A stretch of DNA of 33,602 nucleotides from CAZAFM01 sp964484395. Its GTDB lineage: Bacteria > Campylobacterota > Campylobacteria > Campylobacterales > CAZAFM01. The translations under genes and the position numbers were made by a program. This document shows, piece by piece, positions 8,062 through 16,949 of this stretch; position 1 is the stretch's first letter, and every line of letters begins with the position of its first letter. The DNA is taken from positions 1-33,602 of the forward strand of contig CAZAFM010000014.1 in NCBI GenBank assembly GCA_964484395.1, written 5' to 3'. The notes beneath the pieces are model-generated. The model ran no database searches, was not told where the DNA came from, and was given only the letters and a program-made list of their open reading frames with translations.

Positions 8062-8098
8062 GGGAAGAGGCTTAGAAGCCCTCTCCTCTCTCTTTTAG
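8062..8098 (+). terminator. Possible terminator of the diguanylate cyclase gene, overlapping the acnB 3' end
   Basis: GGCTT (8069-8073) pairs with AAGCC (8076-8080). With single-base bulges the stem extends outward through AGA/TCT and GGG/CCT. CTCTCTTTT follows on the plus strand. The hairpin covers the acnB stop codon, so its sequence is also constrained by coding. Confidence 0.4.
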
Positions 8099-10645
8099 TC
8101 TGTATCCCTCTATTTCATTGAAGTTTAGATATTTGTAGACATTTGCGGCTTTATCTTCTAGTTTTTTACCAACTATCTCTAGGTACTCCTCTTTGGTTGG
8201 AATTTTACCTAGTAGTGATGCAACTGCTGCTAGTTCTGCACTTCCTAGATAGACTTGAGCGCCTTTACCCATTCTATTGTTAAAGTTTCTAGTGCTTGTA
8301 GAAAAGACCACTGCTTCATCAGCAACTCTTGCTTGATTACCCATACACAAGCTACATCCTGGCATCTCAGTCCTAGCTCCAGCTGCTCCAAAAAGTGAGT
8401 AGTAGCCCTCTTCCATGAGTTGCGCTTCATCCATCTTTGTAGGAGGTACTACCCACAGTCTTGTTTTTGTTTGACCCTCACCCTTTAGCACCTCACCTAG
8501 TGCTCTGTAGTGACCTATATTGGTCATACAGCTACCTACAAACACCTCATCTACACTATGTGGTCTATTAGAGTCACTTAGAACTTCACTCAAAGTTGCT
8601 ACATCATCTGGGTCATTTGGACACGCTACTATTGGCTCTTTTATCTCATTTAAGTCTATCTCAAGCACTTCTGCATACTCAGCATCACTATCTGGCTCTA
8701 AGAGTGTTGGGTTTTCAAGCCACTCTTGCATTCTCTGCTTTCTTCGCTCAAGTGTTCTACTATCCTCATATCCAGCTTCTATCATAGACTCTATGAGTTT
8801 TACATTTGACTTGATATACTCAATGACTGGCTCTTTGTTTAGCCTAACTGTACAAGCTGCTGCACTTCTTTCAGCCGAAGCATCACTTAGCTCAAAAGCC
8901 TGCTCTACTTTTAGCTCTGGTAAGCCTTCTATCTCTAGTATTCTTCCGTTGAATATGTTTTTCTTACCCTTCTTCTCAACTGTCAAAAGACCCTTTTTGA
9001 TAGCCACATGAGGAATAGCATTTACTAAGTCTCTTAGAGTAATTCCTGGCTGCATTTTGCCTTTAAACCTTACTAGAACTGATTCAGGCATATTTAGAGG
9101 CATACTTCCTGTAACTGCTGCAAAAGCCACTAGTCCAGAGCCAGCAGGAAAACTTATACCAATAGGAAACCTAGTGTGTGAATCCGCACCAGTTCCTACA
9201 CTATCAGGAAGTACAAATCTATTTAACCATGAGTGAATAACTCCATCACCCGGCTTCAAGCTAACACCACTTCTTGAAGAGATGAAGTATGGAAGTGTCT
9301 TATGAAGGTTTATATCTGCTGGCTTTGGATATGCAGAGGTGTGACAGAAGCTCTGAAGTACAAAATCTGCACCAAATCCTAGAGCTGCAAGCTCTTTTAT
9401 CTCATCTCTAGTCATAGCACCAGTTGTATCTTGAGAGCCAACAGTTAGAATCTCAGGCTCACAGTAAGTCCCGGGTCTAACACCCTCCATTCCACAAGCC
9501 TTTCCTACCATCTTTTGAGCAAGTGTATAGCCTTTACCGCTATCTTTTGGCTGAATAGGCTTTTTGAAAATACTCTCTGGCTCCATTCCTAGCTCTGCTC
9601 TTGCTTTGTTCGTTAGTCCTCTTCCAATGATTAGATTTACTCTACCGCCAGCTTGGACTTCATCACTAAGAGTTGAAGGCTCTAGAGTAAACTCCGTAAC
9701 AACCTCACCATTTCTCTCTATTTTACCCTCATAAGGATAGATAGTTATCTCATCACCAGTGTTTAGATTTGTAACATCACACTGAATAGGAATACATCCA
9801 CTATCTTCACAAGTGTTAAAGAAAATAGGCGCAATAACTCCACCTAGAACGACTCCACCTGTTTTTTTGTTAGGAACATAGGGTATCTCTTCACCCATAT
9901 GCCATAGGACTGAGTTTACAGCTGATTTTCTACTACTTCCTGTTCCTACAACATCGCCTACAAAGGCTACTAGCTTACCTTTTTGTTTTAGCTCTTCTAT
10001 TTCTTTTATAGAGTTTTCGTTTTTGGACTTTAGCATACTTTGAGCATGAAGTGGAATATCACTTCTAGTAAACGCCTCACTTGCAGGACTTAGATCATCT
10101 GTATTTGTCTCACCATCTACTTTAAAAACTATAACCTCTATCTTTTCAGGCATCTTTGGCTTACTTGTAAACCACTCTGCATTCGCCCATGACTCAACAA
10201 CACTTTTTGCATAAGAGTTATTTTTTGAAAGCTCTACTATATCTTCATATGCATCATAGATAAGAAGTGATTTTTTAAGTGCCTCTGCTGCTTTACTTGC
10301 TACTTCACTATCACTATTGTCTAGAGCTTTTACTAGTGGGTTTATATTAAAGCCACCAAGCATAGTTCCTAATATCTCCACTGCTCTACTAGGAGATATG
10401 GCTGAAACTTTTGTTTTTCCCTCAATTATACTATCTAAAAACTCTGCTTTAACCTTTGCAGCATCATCCACACCCGGACTTACACGATTTAGCAAGAGCT
10501 CAAGTAAACACTCCTCATCACTCCCGCTTGCACTCTTAAGAAGTTCACAAACTTCACTACACTGCTCTGGGCTTAGTGGAAGAGGTGGAACACCTAGCTC
10601 TGCTCTTTGCTTTACATGTTGATTATAAGTTTCAAAAAATCCCAT
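8072..10645 (-). CDS. acnB: Aconitate hydratase B
   Basis: AcnB interconverts citrate and isocitrate in the TCA cycle (in Campylobacterota often the reductive cycle) and can also act as 2-methylisocitrate dehydratase. The 857-residue length matches the AcnB family (E. coli 865). An N-terminal helical HEAT-like domain (about 1-155) precedes the swivelling domain, as is unique to AcnB. The three [4Fe-4S] ligands are visible at Cys706 (SCMTNIGHYR) and Cys764/Cys767 (CSLCMGNQ). The active-site stretch SFCHTSAYPKPADINLH is intact. An AAAGGA site precedes the ATG. The sensor kinase gene ends 92 bases upstream on the same strand, but acnB has its own putative promoter in that gap. Oxidised AcnB is known elsewhere to bind mRNA; nothing here tests that. 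Confidence 0.97.
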   Translation of the reverse strand: MGFFETYNQHVKQRAELGVPPLPLSPEQCSEVCELLKSASGSDEECLLELLLNRVSPGVDDAAKVKAEFLDSIIEGKTKVSAISPSRAVEILGTMLGGFNINPLVKALDNSDSEVASKAAEALKKSLLIYDAYEDIVELSKNNSYAKSVVESWANAEWFTSKPKMPEKIEVIVFKVDGETNTDDLSPASEAFTRSDIPLHAQSMLKSKNENSIKEIEELKQKGKLVAFVGDVVGTGSSRKSAVNSVLWHMGEEIPYVPNKKTGGVVLGGVIAPIFFNTCEDSGCIPIQCDVTNLNTGDEITIYPYEGKIERNGEVVTEFTLEPSTLSDEVQAGGRVNLIIGRGLTNKARAELGMEPESIFKKPIQPKDSGKGYTLAQKMVGKACGMEGVRPGTYCEPEILTVGSQDTTGAMTRDEIKELAALGFGADFVLQSFCHTSAYPKPADINLHKTLPYFISSRSGVSLKPGDGVIHSWLNRFVLPDSVGTGADSHTRFPIGISFPAGSGLVAFAAVTGSMPLNMPESVLVRFKGKMQPGITLRDLVNAIPHVAIKKGLLTVEKKGKKNIFNGRILEIEGLPELKVEQAFELSDASAERSAAACTVRLNKEPVIEYIKSNVKLIESMIEAGYEDSRTLERRKQRMQEWLENPTLLEPDSDAEYAEVLEIDLNEIKEPIVACPNDPDDVATLSEVLSDSNRPHSVDEVFVGSCMTNIGHYRALGEVLKGEGQTKTRLWVVPPTKMDEAQLMEEGYYSLFGAAGARTEMPGCSLCMGNQARVADEAVVFSTSTRNFNNRMGKGAQVYLGSAELAAVASLLGKIPTKEEYLEIVGKKLEDKAANVYKYLNFNEIEGYRLKERGEGF

Positions 10646-10677
10646 CTAACATCCTTTACTCTATGATTTTATTTCAT

Positions 10678-10686
10678 ATTGTAACA
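10678..10686 (-). promoter_or_regulatory. Putative extended -10 promoter of acnB
   Basis: On the minus strand this reads TGTTACAAT, ending 32 bases before the acnB ATG. The same nonamer stands ahead of the DAHP synthase gene at 25891-25899. Between it and the kinase stop there is also a 7-bp AT hairpin (TATTCTA at 10721-10727, TAGAATA at 10731-10737), too weak to call a terminator. Confidence 0.4.
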
Positions 10687-10737
10687 CGAAGTAGAAAAAA
10701 GAGAGTTAAGTATGTTTCATTATTCTACATTAGAATA

Positions 10738-13116
10738 TTATATATTACTTTTTGTAACAAATGGAAGCTCTATCCTAAACTCTGCTCCATTTTGGATATT
10801 TGTTGCAGTTATTTTTCCTCCAAATCTATCTTCAATGATGACTTTACTCATCTGGAGCCCTATTCCAGTTCCGCCCTCACCCTTTGTACTTGTATACTTT
10901 TCAAAAAGCTTATTAGGTAGTAGACCCTCATCTATCCCCCCACCACTATCTTGAATACTCATCACTAAACTCTGGTCGTTTTTTGATATGATAGTCTTTA
11001 TTGAAGGGTTTTTTGTATCTCTATGAATAAAGACATCAAGTGCATTACTATATATGTTTAGCAAAACTTGCTTCAAATCATTCGGAAGACCCTCTAAGAC
11101 ACAATCAGATTGACAATCAATACTAAACTCAACCCCCAAAGACTTAATCTTTGACTCCATAAGCATATAGACATCTTTTACTATCATACATACATCAAAT
11201 GAGACTATTTTATTTGAAGGCTTAAAAAAGTTTCTAAAAAGATTAATAGTATCACTCATATATTCTATCTGCTTTAAAATCTTTTTATTTGTTTTTTTGA
11301 TCTCCGCTTTACTATATCCCTCCTCATCTAACATATTATTTTGCTCTTGGACATAGAGTGATATAGCGTTTAGCGGCTGCTTCCATTGATGGGCTATCAT
11401 ACCTATTAGTTCACCCATTGAAGCCATTTTTGATTGTTGAGTGAGTATTACCTCTTGTTTTTTGTATCTTTTTATTGCTTCTTTTATTTTTACTCTTAAG
11501 TTGATATTCCATACAATAACTAAAAATATTATGACAAAAATAACACCAAATATCTTCCATAAAAACGCATAATCTGGTTTACTCTCTATTTTTATAGAGT
11601 ACCATTTGTTGTAGATATTTCTTTTTTCAGGTTCTGTTATTGAGTTGATAGTTTTTTGCATAATATCTTTTAAAATTGGTTCATCGTTTCTAGTTCCTAC
11701 AGCTAAATCCCAGCTATCATCAAACCTACCTGCTATTTTTATATCAACTAATCCATCTTTTTGTATATTATAAGCAACTGTAGCCAGAGCACCTATATAC
11801 CCATACACCTCACCATCTTGAACTTTTCTTAATCCCTCATCTATGTTTTTTACATAGACCCATTCTAGATTAGGATATCTGTTTTTGAGTATCTCAGCGT
11901 ATGCGTACCCTTCTACAATTGATAATTTTTCATCAAGAATAGACTCAATATTTTCTACAAATAGCTTATCGTTTTTTGTAGCTATTACAAAGGGAAAAGA
12001 TACATAAGGCTCAGTAAAATCCATATACTCTAAGCGACTAGGAGTCTGCATAGCTAAAGAAAGAATGTCACACTTCCTCTCTTTAGCGTATTCTAGAGAC
12101 TGTGACCAAGATGAGCTAGGTACAAGCTCAAGTCTTACACCACTTCTTTGTTGTGCTATATCAAGAAGTTCTGCACTCATACCAATATGTTGCAAACTCT
12201 CATTTATAGCTTCAAAAGGCATCCAGTCAGGATCTATACACATTTTTATACTACCTTTTTTTGCAAGATAGTCTTTTTCTTCTTTACTAAAATAAACATA
12301 CTCTTGAGCACTTTTGTCTTTAATAAAAATATCACCAAACCACTTTTTTTGCAACTCCTCTATCTCACTTATCATCACAGCTTCTTGAGCTTTCAAGAAA
12401 AGAGAGTGAAAAACCTGCCAATCTCTCCTTATGAGGTAGTAGTAGTTGTTATTTCTCTCTCTATCATACTCAGCAAACCACCCATTAATCGATACATTTG
12501 ACTGCATATCTTTTTTTATGATGTATGAAGCTACAGCATCACTTCCTATAACTACATCAGCTAACCCTCTAGCAACTGCATCAATTCCCTCTCTTTGGTT
12601 CTCTACTTCATAAAACTCAGCATTAGGTAGTTCATCTTTGAGATACTCAGTAATAGCATAACCTTTAGAAACTGCGACAATTTTGTCACTAATATCATCT
12701 ATGGACTTTATAGGTAGTGCATCTTTTCTTGTAATGTATACATTTTTTCCTCTAAAAAGAGGATTTGAGTAGAGTCCGAAATTCTCTCTATAACTATTGT
12801 GATAGACTGGATGAACTATATCAATCTCTCTTTTTTCAAACTTATTCCATAGCTCATTCCAGCTATAGCCATTTATATACTCTGCTTTTATACCTATTTT
12901 GCTAAGTATGAGATTGAGCATATCTATACTATAGCCCATCGGTTTTTTATTAATCGCAAAGTCAAATGGAGGATAGTCTAGTTCATTACTAACCCTTATC
13001 ACAGGATGGTTTTTTACAAATTCACTCTCAGCTTCACTAAGCTTCACACTAGGCTCAGCATAGAGTGTATTAGTAATAGATACAAGTAGCAAAAAGAAGA
13101 GAGTTAAATTCCTCAT
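10738..13116 (-). CDS. BvgS-like sensor histidine kinase with two periplasmic solute-binding domains
   Basis: This 792-residue inner-membrane kinase starts with a signal peptide or anchor (1-20, ending LYA). Two bacterial solute-binding (SBP_bac_3, venus flytrap) domains follow at about 30-262 and 270-510, then a membrane helix (about 517-540) and a kinase core. The phospho-acceptor is His576 in the motif IAHQWKQPLN. The N box QVLLNIYSNALD and the G boxes DSGGGIDEG and GGTGIGLQMSK complete the ATPase. Unlike BvgS or EvgS it has no PAS, receiver or HPt domain, so it should be a simple transmitter. No response regulator gene lies in the window, making it an orphan kinase. The ligand is unknown; double SBP_bac_3 sensors often sense small organic acids or amino acids. 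It lies between the lpd-like gene and acnB, all on the minus strand. Confidence 0.92.
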   Translation of the reverse strand: MRNLTLFFLLLVSITNTLYAEPSVKLSEAESEFVKNHPVIRVSNELDYPPFDFAINKKPMGYSIDMLNLILSKIGIKAEYINGYSWNELWNKFEKREIDIVHPVYHNSYRENFGLYSNPLFRGKNVYITRKDALPIKSIDDISDKIVAVSKGYAITEYLKDELPNAEFYEVENQREGIDAVARGLADVVIGSDAVASYIIKKDMQSNVSINGWFAEYDRERNNNYYYLIRRDWQVFHSLFLKAQEAVMISEIEELQKKWFGDIFIKDKSAQEYVYFSKEEKDYLAKKGSIKMCIDPDWMPFEAINESLQHIGMSAELLDIAQQRSGVRLELVPSSSWSQSLEYAKERKCDILSLAMQTPSRLEYMDFTEPYVSFPFVIATKNDKLFVENIESILDEKLSIVEGYAYAEILKNRYPNLEWVYVKNIDEGLRKVQDGEVYGYIGALATVAYNIQKDGLVDIKIAGRFDDSWDLAVGTRNDEPILKDIMQKTINSITEPEKRNIYNKWYSIKIESKPDYAFLWKIFGVIFVIIFLVIVWNINLRVKIKEAIKRYKKQEVILTQQSKMASMGELIGMIAHQWKQPLNAISLYVQEQNNMLDEEGYSKAEIKKTNKKILKQIEYMSDTINLFRNFFKPSNKIVSFDVCMIVKDVYMLMESKIKSLGVEFSIDCQSDCVLEGLPNDLKQVLLNIYSNALDVFIHRDTKNPSIKTIISKNDQSLVMSIQDSGGGIDEGLLPNKLFEKYTSTKGEGGTGIGLQMSKVIIEDRFGGKITATNIQNGAEFRIELPFVTKSNI

Positions 13117-13178
13117 AACTATCCTAAAACTATATTACTTGATAAATTTTACTACTTATTAGCTTAAAAGTATGTCAT

Positions 13179-14582
13179 CTAGTCTAAAAAATAGCTCTCT
13201 AAAATACCCTCTTTATGAACTCCTATTTTTTTAATGCACTGTATTAAAGCAGCTTGAAGCCCCTCCTCTATCACTGGATGGTAGTATGGCATCTTGATAA
13301 GCTCATAGACACTTAGTCCTTGCTCTATAGCCCAAGTTATATGATGTGCTAGATGTTCAGCATTTGGAGCTATTATCTCACTTCCTAATATTAAGCCATC
13401 TTTTTTATCTACATATAGTGACAAAATACCAGCATTTTTGTTCATAACAACTGCTCTACCATGAAATTTAAAATCAAACCTTCCAACTATAGTATCATCT
13501 CTGCTCTCTATCTCTTTATACCTAGCCCCACAAAAGACAATATTTGGGTCACTAAAAACAACTCCAAAAGGCACCTTTCTCTTAAAGCTTCTTATCTCAC
13601 TATGAACAGTATTATATCCTGCTATACGCCCCTCATCTCCTGCCTCATGTAGTATCTGTCTATCCCCATTAACATCTCCAGCTATAAAAATAGGCAAATC
13701 TTCTACCTGCATTGTGTTTTTGTTGTACTTTGGTAATCCTCTTACATCTAGCTCTATCCCAAGATTCTCTAATCCTAGATGTTCTAAGAAAGCTCTTCTG
13801 CCAAGACTTACAAGTACTTTATCTACAACTACTTCCCTATCTCCACTTCTTAGCTTAATACCATCTCCACACTCTTGAAGCTCTACTGGAACTCCAAGCC
13901 ATAGAGGAAACTCAGCTCCTATTAGCTCTATAGCTTTTGCATTTACCTCTGGGTCACCTATACCAGCTATCTTCTCACCTAAACTAGCACCAACTACCTC
14001 TATCCCAAGCCTACTTAGTGCCTGTCCAATCTCAAGTCCGATAACTCCTAGACCTACAACTGCTATCTTTTTAGGTAGTGTTTTTTGCTCAAAAAGGGTA
14101 TCAGTTGTGAGTAGTTTATCACTAAAGCTCTCCCACTCTTTAGGTATAATTGGTGTTGAGCCTGTAGCTATGATTATTTTTTGAGCCTCTATCCTCTCTC
14201 CATCAACCTCAAGAGTATTTCTATCTATAAACTTAGCATATCCATCTACTCTTTTTTCCCCCAAAGTATCAATAGAACTAGATATAATCCCGCCTACAAA
14301 CCTATCTCTAAAGCTCCTAACCCTATCTAAAACCTTTGAAATATCCACACTTAGATGTTCAGCCCCACTAATACCACTATCTGCAAAGTGTTTTCTTTCA
14401 TGGTAGCAGTGAGCTATCTGAATAAGTGCTTTAGAGGGCATACATCCGACCCTAGCACAAGTAGTCCCATGAGCACCACCATTTATAAGTACATAATCTT
14501 GAGTTTTTTTTCTAACTTGTGACTCTGCATAGAGACCTGCGGAACCAGCCCCTATAATTGCTACTTCTACTTTTTTTGACAT
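13179..14582 (-). CDS. Dihydrolipoamide dehydrogenase-like flavoprotein disulfide reductase
   Basis: A 467-residue class I pyridine nucleotide-disulfide oxidoreductase. The FAD-binding GAGSAG is at 11-16. The redox-active disulfide lies in GTTCARVGCMPSKAL (Cys42, Cys47), a variant of the usual GGTCLNxGCxPSK. A second Rossmann motif, VVGLGVIGLEIG, binds NAD(P)H, and the C-terminal His435/Glu440 pair in YYHPVIEEG completes the active site. These residues fit dihydrolipoamide dehydrogenase, but the TTCARVGCMPSK subtype is a divergent branch found away from 2-oxoacid dehydrogenase operons, and no E1, E2 or glycine-cleavage genes are nearby. It may serve another disulfide or quinone substrate. AGAAGGAG precedes the ATG. 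It follows uppP by 33 bases on the same strand and is probably co-transcribed. Confidence 0.85.
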   Translation of the reverse strand: MSKKVEVAIIGAGSAGLYAESQVRKKTQDYVLINGGAHGTTCARVGCMPSKALIQIAHCYHERKHFADSGISGAEHLSVDISKVLDRVRSFRDRFVGGIISSSIDTLGEKRVDGYAKFIDRNTLEVDGERIEAQKIIIATGSTPIIPKEWESFSDKLLTTDTLFEQKTLPKKIAVVGLGVIGLEIGQALSRLGIEVVGASLGEKIAGIGDPEVNAKAIELIGAEFPLWLGVPVELQECGDGIKLRSGDREVVVDKVLVSLGRRAFLEHLGLENLGIELDVRGLPKYNKNTMQVEDLPIFIAGDVNGDRQILHEAGDEGRIAGYNTVHSEIRSFKRKVPFGVVFSDPNIVFCGARYKEIESRDDTIVGRFDFKFHGRAVVMNKNAGILSLYVDKKDGLILGSEIIAPNAEHLAHHITWAIEQGLSVYELIKMPYYHPVIEEGLQAALIQCIKKIGVHKEGILESYFLD

Positions 14583-14615
14583 ATTTTCTCCTTCTGCTAA
14601 ATTAATCCTAAAGAG

Positions 14616-15380
14616 CTACAAAAACCAGAGTAGTAATACAAATCCAAAAATTATCCTATATATACCAAAAGGGATATAGTCAAATTTAGACAGATATACT
14701 AATAGTGCTTTTATAGCTATGTATGCAAAAACAAATGATGAGATAAAGCCAACTAGCAAGACAAAAGAGTTTGAAGCATCTAGCAGATGGTAGTTCTTAT
14801 AAACATCATAAGCTGTTGCTATAAGCATTGTGGGGATTGCTAACATAAAAGAGAACTCTGTTGCACCCTTCCTGCCAAGTCCTAAAAACATACCACCTAG
14901 TATAGTCGCTCCACTTCTTGAAGTCCCGGGTATAAAGGCTAGTACCTGAAAAAGCCCAACTCCTAGGGCTTGAGCATAGCTTACATCCTCTAAACTTCTA
15001 TCTTTAATACCAACTTTTTTAAACCAAAGCTCAGCGATGATAAAGGCTATACCACCGATAATAAACATATAGGCCACTACACTAGAGGTAAAAAGAGCCT
15101 TTATATCATCATAAAAAAGTAGCCCAACAATGCCAGTTGGGACAAAAGCTATTGCCATTTTTAGCCATAAGGATATATCTTTTTTGAGGTTTTCTTTGTA
15201 GATAAAAATCACAGCAAAAATAGCACCTAGCTGAATAGCAACCTCAAAGAACTTTAAAAAGTCATCCTCTTTTAATCCTAGAAACTGAGATACAACTATC
15301 AAATGTCCAGTTGAAGATATAGGCAGAAACTCCGTTATCCCCTCTATTGCACCAAGAATTAGTGCATCTAAAAAATCCAT
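14616..15380 (-). CDS. uppP: Undecaprenyl-diphosphatase (BacA family)
   Basis: This membrane enzyme dephosphorylates undecaprenyl diphosphate to recycle the lipid carrier for peptidoglycan and surface polysaccharides. Overexpression in other bacteria gives bacitracin resistance. The two catalytic motifs are present: EGITEFLPISSTGHL near the N-terminus and PGTSRSGATI with Arg155. Hydrophobic helices cover most of the 254 residues. The frame is open upstream to 15503, which would add 41 residues, but that extension would cross the divergent biotin carboxylase start. The family begins MDxLxAxxLGxxEGxTEFLP, so the ATG at 15380, behind AAAGGG, is chosen. The divergent gap to the biotin carboxylase gene is 70 bases. 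Confidence 0.95.
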   Translation of the reverse strand: MDFLDALILGAIEGITEFLPISSTGHLIVVSQFLGLKEDDFLKFFEVAIQLGAIFAVIFIYKENLKKDISLWLKMAIAFVPTGIVGLLFYDDIKALFTSSVVAYMFIIGGIAFIIAELWFKKVGIKDRSLEDVSYAQALGVGLFQVLAFIPGTSRSGATILGGMFLGLGRKGATEFSFMLAIPTMLIATAYDVYKNYHLLDASNSFVLLVGFISSFVFAYIAIKALLVYLSKFDYIPFGIYRIIFGFVLLLWFL

Positions 15381-15406
15381 TAAAGCCCTTTTTTTGATTG
15401 AGATTG

Positions 15407-15412
15407 TATAAT
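15407..15412 (+). promoter_or_regulatory. -10 element of the biotin carboxylase promoter
   Basis: A perfect TATAAT in the context ATTGTATAAT, with no good -35. A start near 15419 would give a leader of about 32 bases containing the GGAG at 15440-15443. Confidence 0.5.
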
Positions 15413-15450
15413 ATTCTGCTTGAAATCCATCTATAATTTGGAGTTTGATT

Positions 15451-16875
15451 ATGTTTAAAAAGATTTTGATAGCCAACAGAGGTGAGATAGCACTAAGAGT
15501 CATAAGAGCTTGTAATGACCTAGGCTTGCAGAGTGTGGCTATATACTCAAGAGCTGATAGAGACTCACTTCATGTAAAAATGGCAGATGAGAGCTATGAG
15601 ATAAGTGATGACCCTATAAGTGGCTACTTAGACCCAGCTAGAATAATAAAACTAGCCAAAAAAGTAAAAGCAGAAGCTATACATCCAGGATATGGATTTT
15701 TGAGTGAAAATGCTGATTTTAGTCGAACGACTGAAGAGGAGGGTCTTGTTTTTATAGGACCTAAGTGGAATGTCATCTCAGCTATGGGTGATAAAAACAG
15801 AGCTAGAGAGCTTATGATAAGAAATGGAATTCCAGTAGTTCCTGGAAGTGATGTTATAAGTTCAATTGAAGAGGCTGAGGATTTTGCATATAGGATAGGT
15901 TTTCCTGTTATCATAAAGGCCTCAAGTGGTGGCGGAGGTAGGGGTATAAGAGTCTGCTACAAAAAAGAGGAATTAAAAGAGAACTTTTTAGCTTGCAAAA
16001 GAGAGGCGAAGGCTTTTTTTAATAATGATGATGTTTTTATTGAGAAGTACATAGTAAACCCTAAACATATAGAGTTTCAAATATTAGCAGATAATCATGG
16101 AAACACTATTCACCTAGGAGAGAGAGACTGCTCTATTCAAAGACGCCACCAAAAGCTAATAGAGATAGCACCAAGCCCATCTATCTCACAAGATTTAAGA
16201 AGAAGAATGGGCGTAGTAGCTGTAGCAGCGGCAAAAGCAGTAGGATATACAAATGCTGGAACTGTTGAGTTTCTAGTGAATGATGAAAACGACTTCTATT
16301 TTATGGAGATGAACACCCGTATTCAAGTTGAACATGGTGTTACTGAGGAGATAACGGGAGTAGATTTAGTTACAAGACAGATAAGAATGGCCGCAGGAGA
16401 GATACTTGACCTAGCCCAATCAGATGTTGTTTTTAATGGTTACTCTATTGAAGCTAGGATAAATGCCGAAGATGCAAGTGCTGATTTTATGCCAACTCCG
16501 GGTAAAGTAACTGCATACTATCCAGCCCTAGGACCTAGTGTTAGAGTAGATAGTCATATCTATAAAGACTACGATATTCCACCATATTATGACTCTATGG
16601 TAGCAAAGCTTATAGTCAAAGCCTCAAGCTATGGGCTCTGTGTCAAAAAACTAAACAGAGGGCTTAATGAGTTCAAGATAAAAGGTATGAAAACAACTAT
16701 CCCACTTCTAAAAAACCTCTGTCAAGATAGAGAGTTTAAAAAGGGGCTTTTTGATACATCTTTTCTTGAAAACAAACTTCCAAGCCTAATATCCAAAGAG
16801 GATGAAAAGAGTCCAGAAGACACCGCTGCTGCTATTGCTGCTGCACTTATAGCCAGATATCAGTATAATAGCTAA
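15451..16875 (+). CDS. Biotin carboxylase subunit (AccC/PycA family, probably pyruvate carboxylase subunit A type)
   Basis: This ATP-grasp enzyme carboxylates biotin using bicarbonate and ATP, for transfer to an acyl-CoA or 2-oxoacid. The 474-residue protein shows the N-terminal ILIANRGEIALRVIRAC, HPGYGFLSEN, Lys156 and the glycine loop GGGGRG (160-165), FIEKYI, ERDCSIQRRHQK, and FMEMNTRIQVEH with the catalytic Glu and Arg. It is about 25 residues longer than typical AccC, and RVIRACNDLG...LHVKMADE resembles stand-alone PycA of Campylobacterota more than their AccC. This points to pyruvate (or 2-oxoglutarate) carboxylase, an anaplerotic role. The partner biotin-bearing subunit and accB are not adjacent. 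A TTG six bases upstream is excluded because it would sit on the GGAG site. Confidence 0.9.
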   Translation: MFKKILIANRGEIALRVIRACNDLGLQSVAIYSRADRDSLHVKMADESYEISDDPISGYLDPARIIKLAKKVKAEAIHPGYGFLSENADFSRTTEEEGLVFIGPKWNVISAMGDKNRARELMIRNGIPVVPGSDVISSIEEAEDFAYRIGFPVIIKASSGGGGRGIRVCYKKEELKENFLACKREAKAFFNNDDVFIEKYIVNPKHIEFQILADNHGNTIHLGERDCSIQRRHQKLIEIAPSPSISQDLRRRMGVVAVAAAKAVGYTNAGTVEFLVNDENDFYFMEMNTRIQVEHGVTEEITGVDLVTRQIRMAAGEILDLAQSDVVFNGYSIEARINAEDASADFMPTPGKVTAYYPALGPSVRVDSHIYKDYDIPPYYDSMVAKLIVKASSYGLCVKKLNRGLNEFKIKGMKTTIPLLKNLCQDREFKKGLFDTSFLENKLPSLISKEDEKSPEDTAAAIAAALIARYQYNS

Positions 16876-16904
16876 AGCGATTAACCTATATTTAAATATT
16901 TTTT

Positions 16905-16918
16905 GGTAGAATTCTACC
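16905..16918. promoter_or_regulatory. 14-bp perfect palindrome overlapping the likely rpmH -10
   Basis: GGTAGAATTCTACC is a perfect inverted repeat 31 bases before rpmH. It contains TAGAAT (16907-16912), which could be the -10 of the ribosomal/RNase P/YidC operon. It could instead act as an operator or as a small hairpin at the end of the biotin carboxylase transcript. The 74-base gap holds nothing else clear. Confidence 0.35.
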
Positions 16919-16949
16919 CTTAAATCTGTAAAACTTAAAGGAATATAAA

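Noticed and set aside
8520..9011. 163-residue plus-strand ORF opposite acnB
   Set aside because: It is Ser-rich and antisense to a strongly conserved enzyme, with no ribosome site. It is a shadow of acnB codon use.
10722..10736. AT-only hairpin between the kinase gene and acnB as a terminator
   Set aside because: The stem is 6-7 A-T-rich pairs with a 3-base loop, and the nearest T-run on the minus strand is about 20 bases away.
10738..13116. Reading the kinase as an amino-acid ABC binding-protein fusion
   Set aside because: The His, N and G boxes of a histidine kinase are intact, and no ABC permease or ATPase lies nearby.
15381..15503. 41-residue N-terminal extension of UppP
   Set aside because: It would overlap the divergent biotin carboxylase start and its promoter, and the UppP family begins at the MDFLDAL position.
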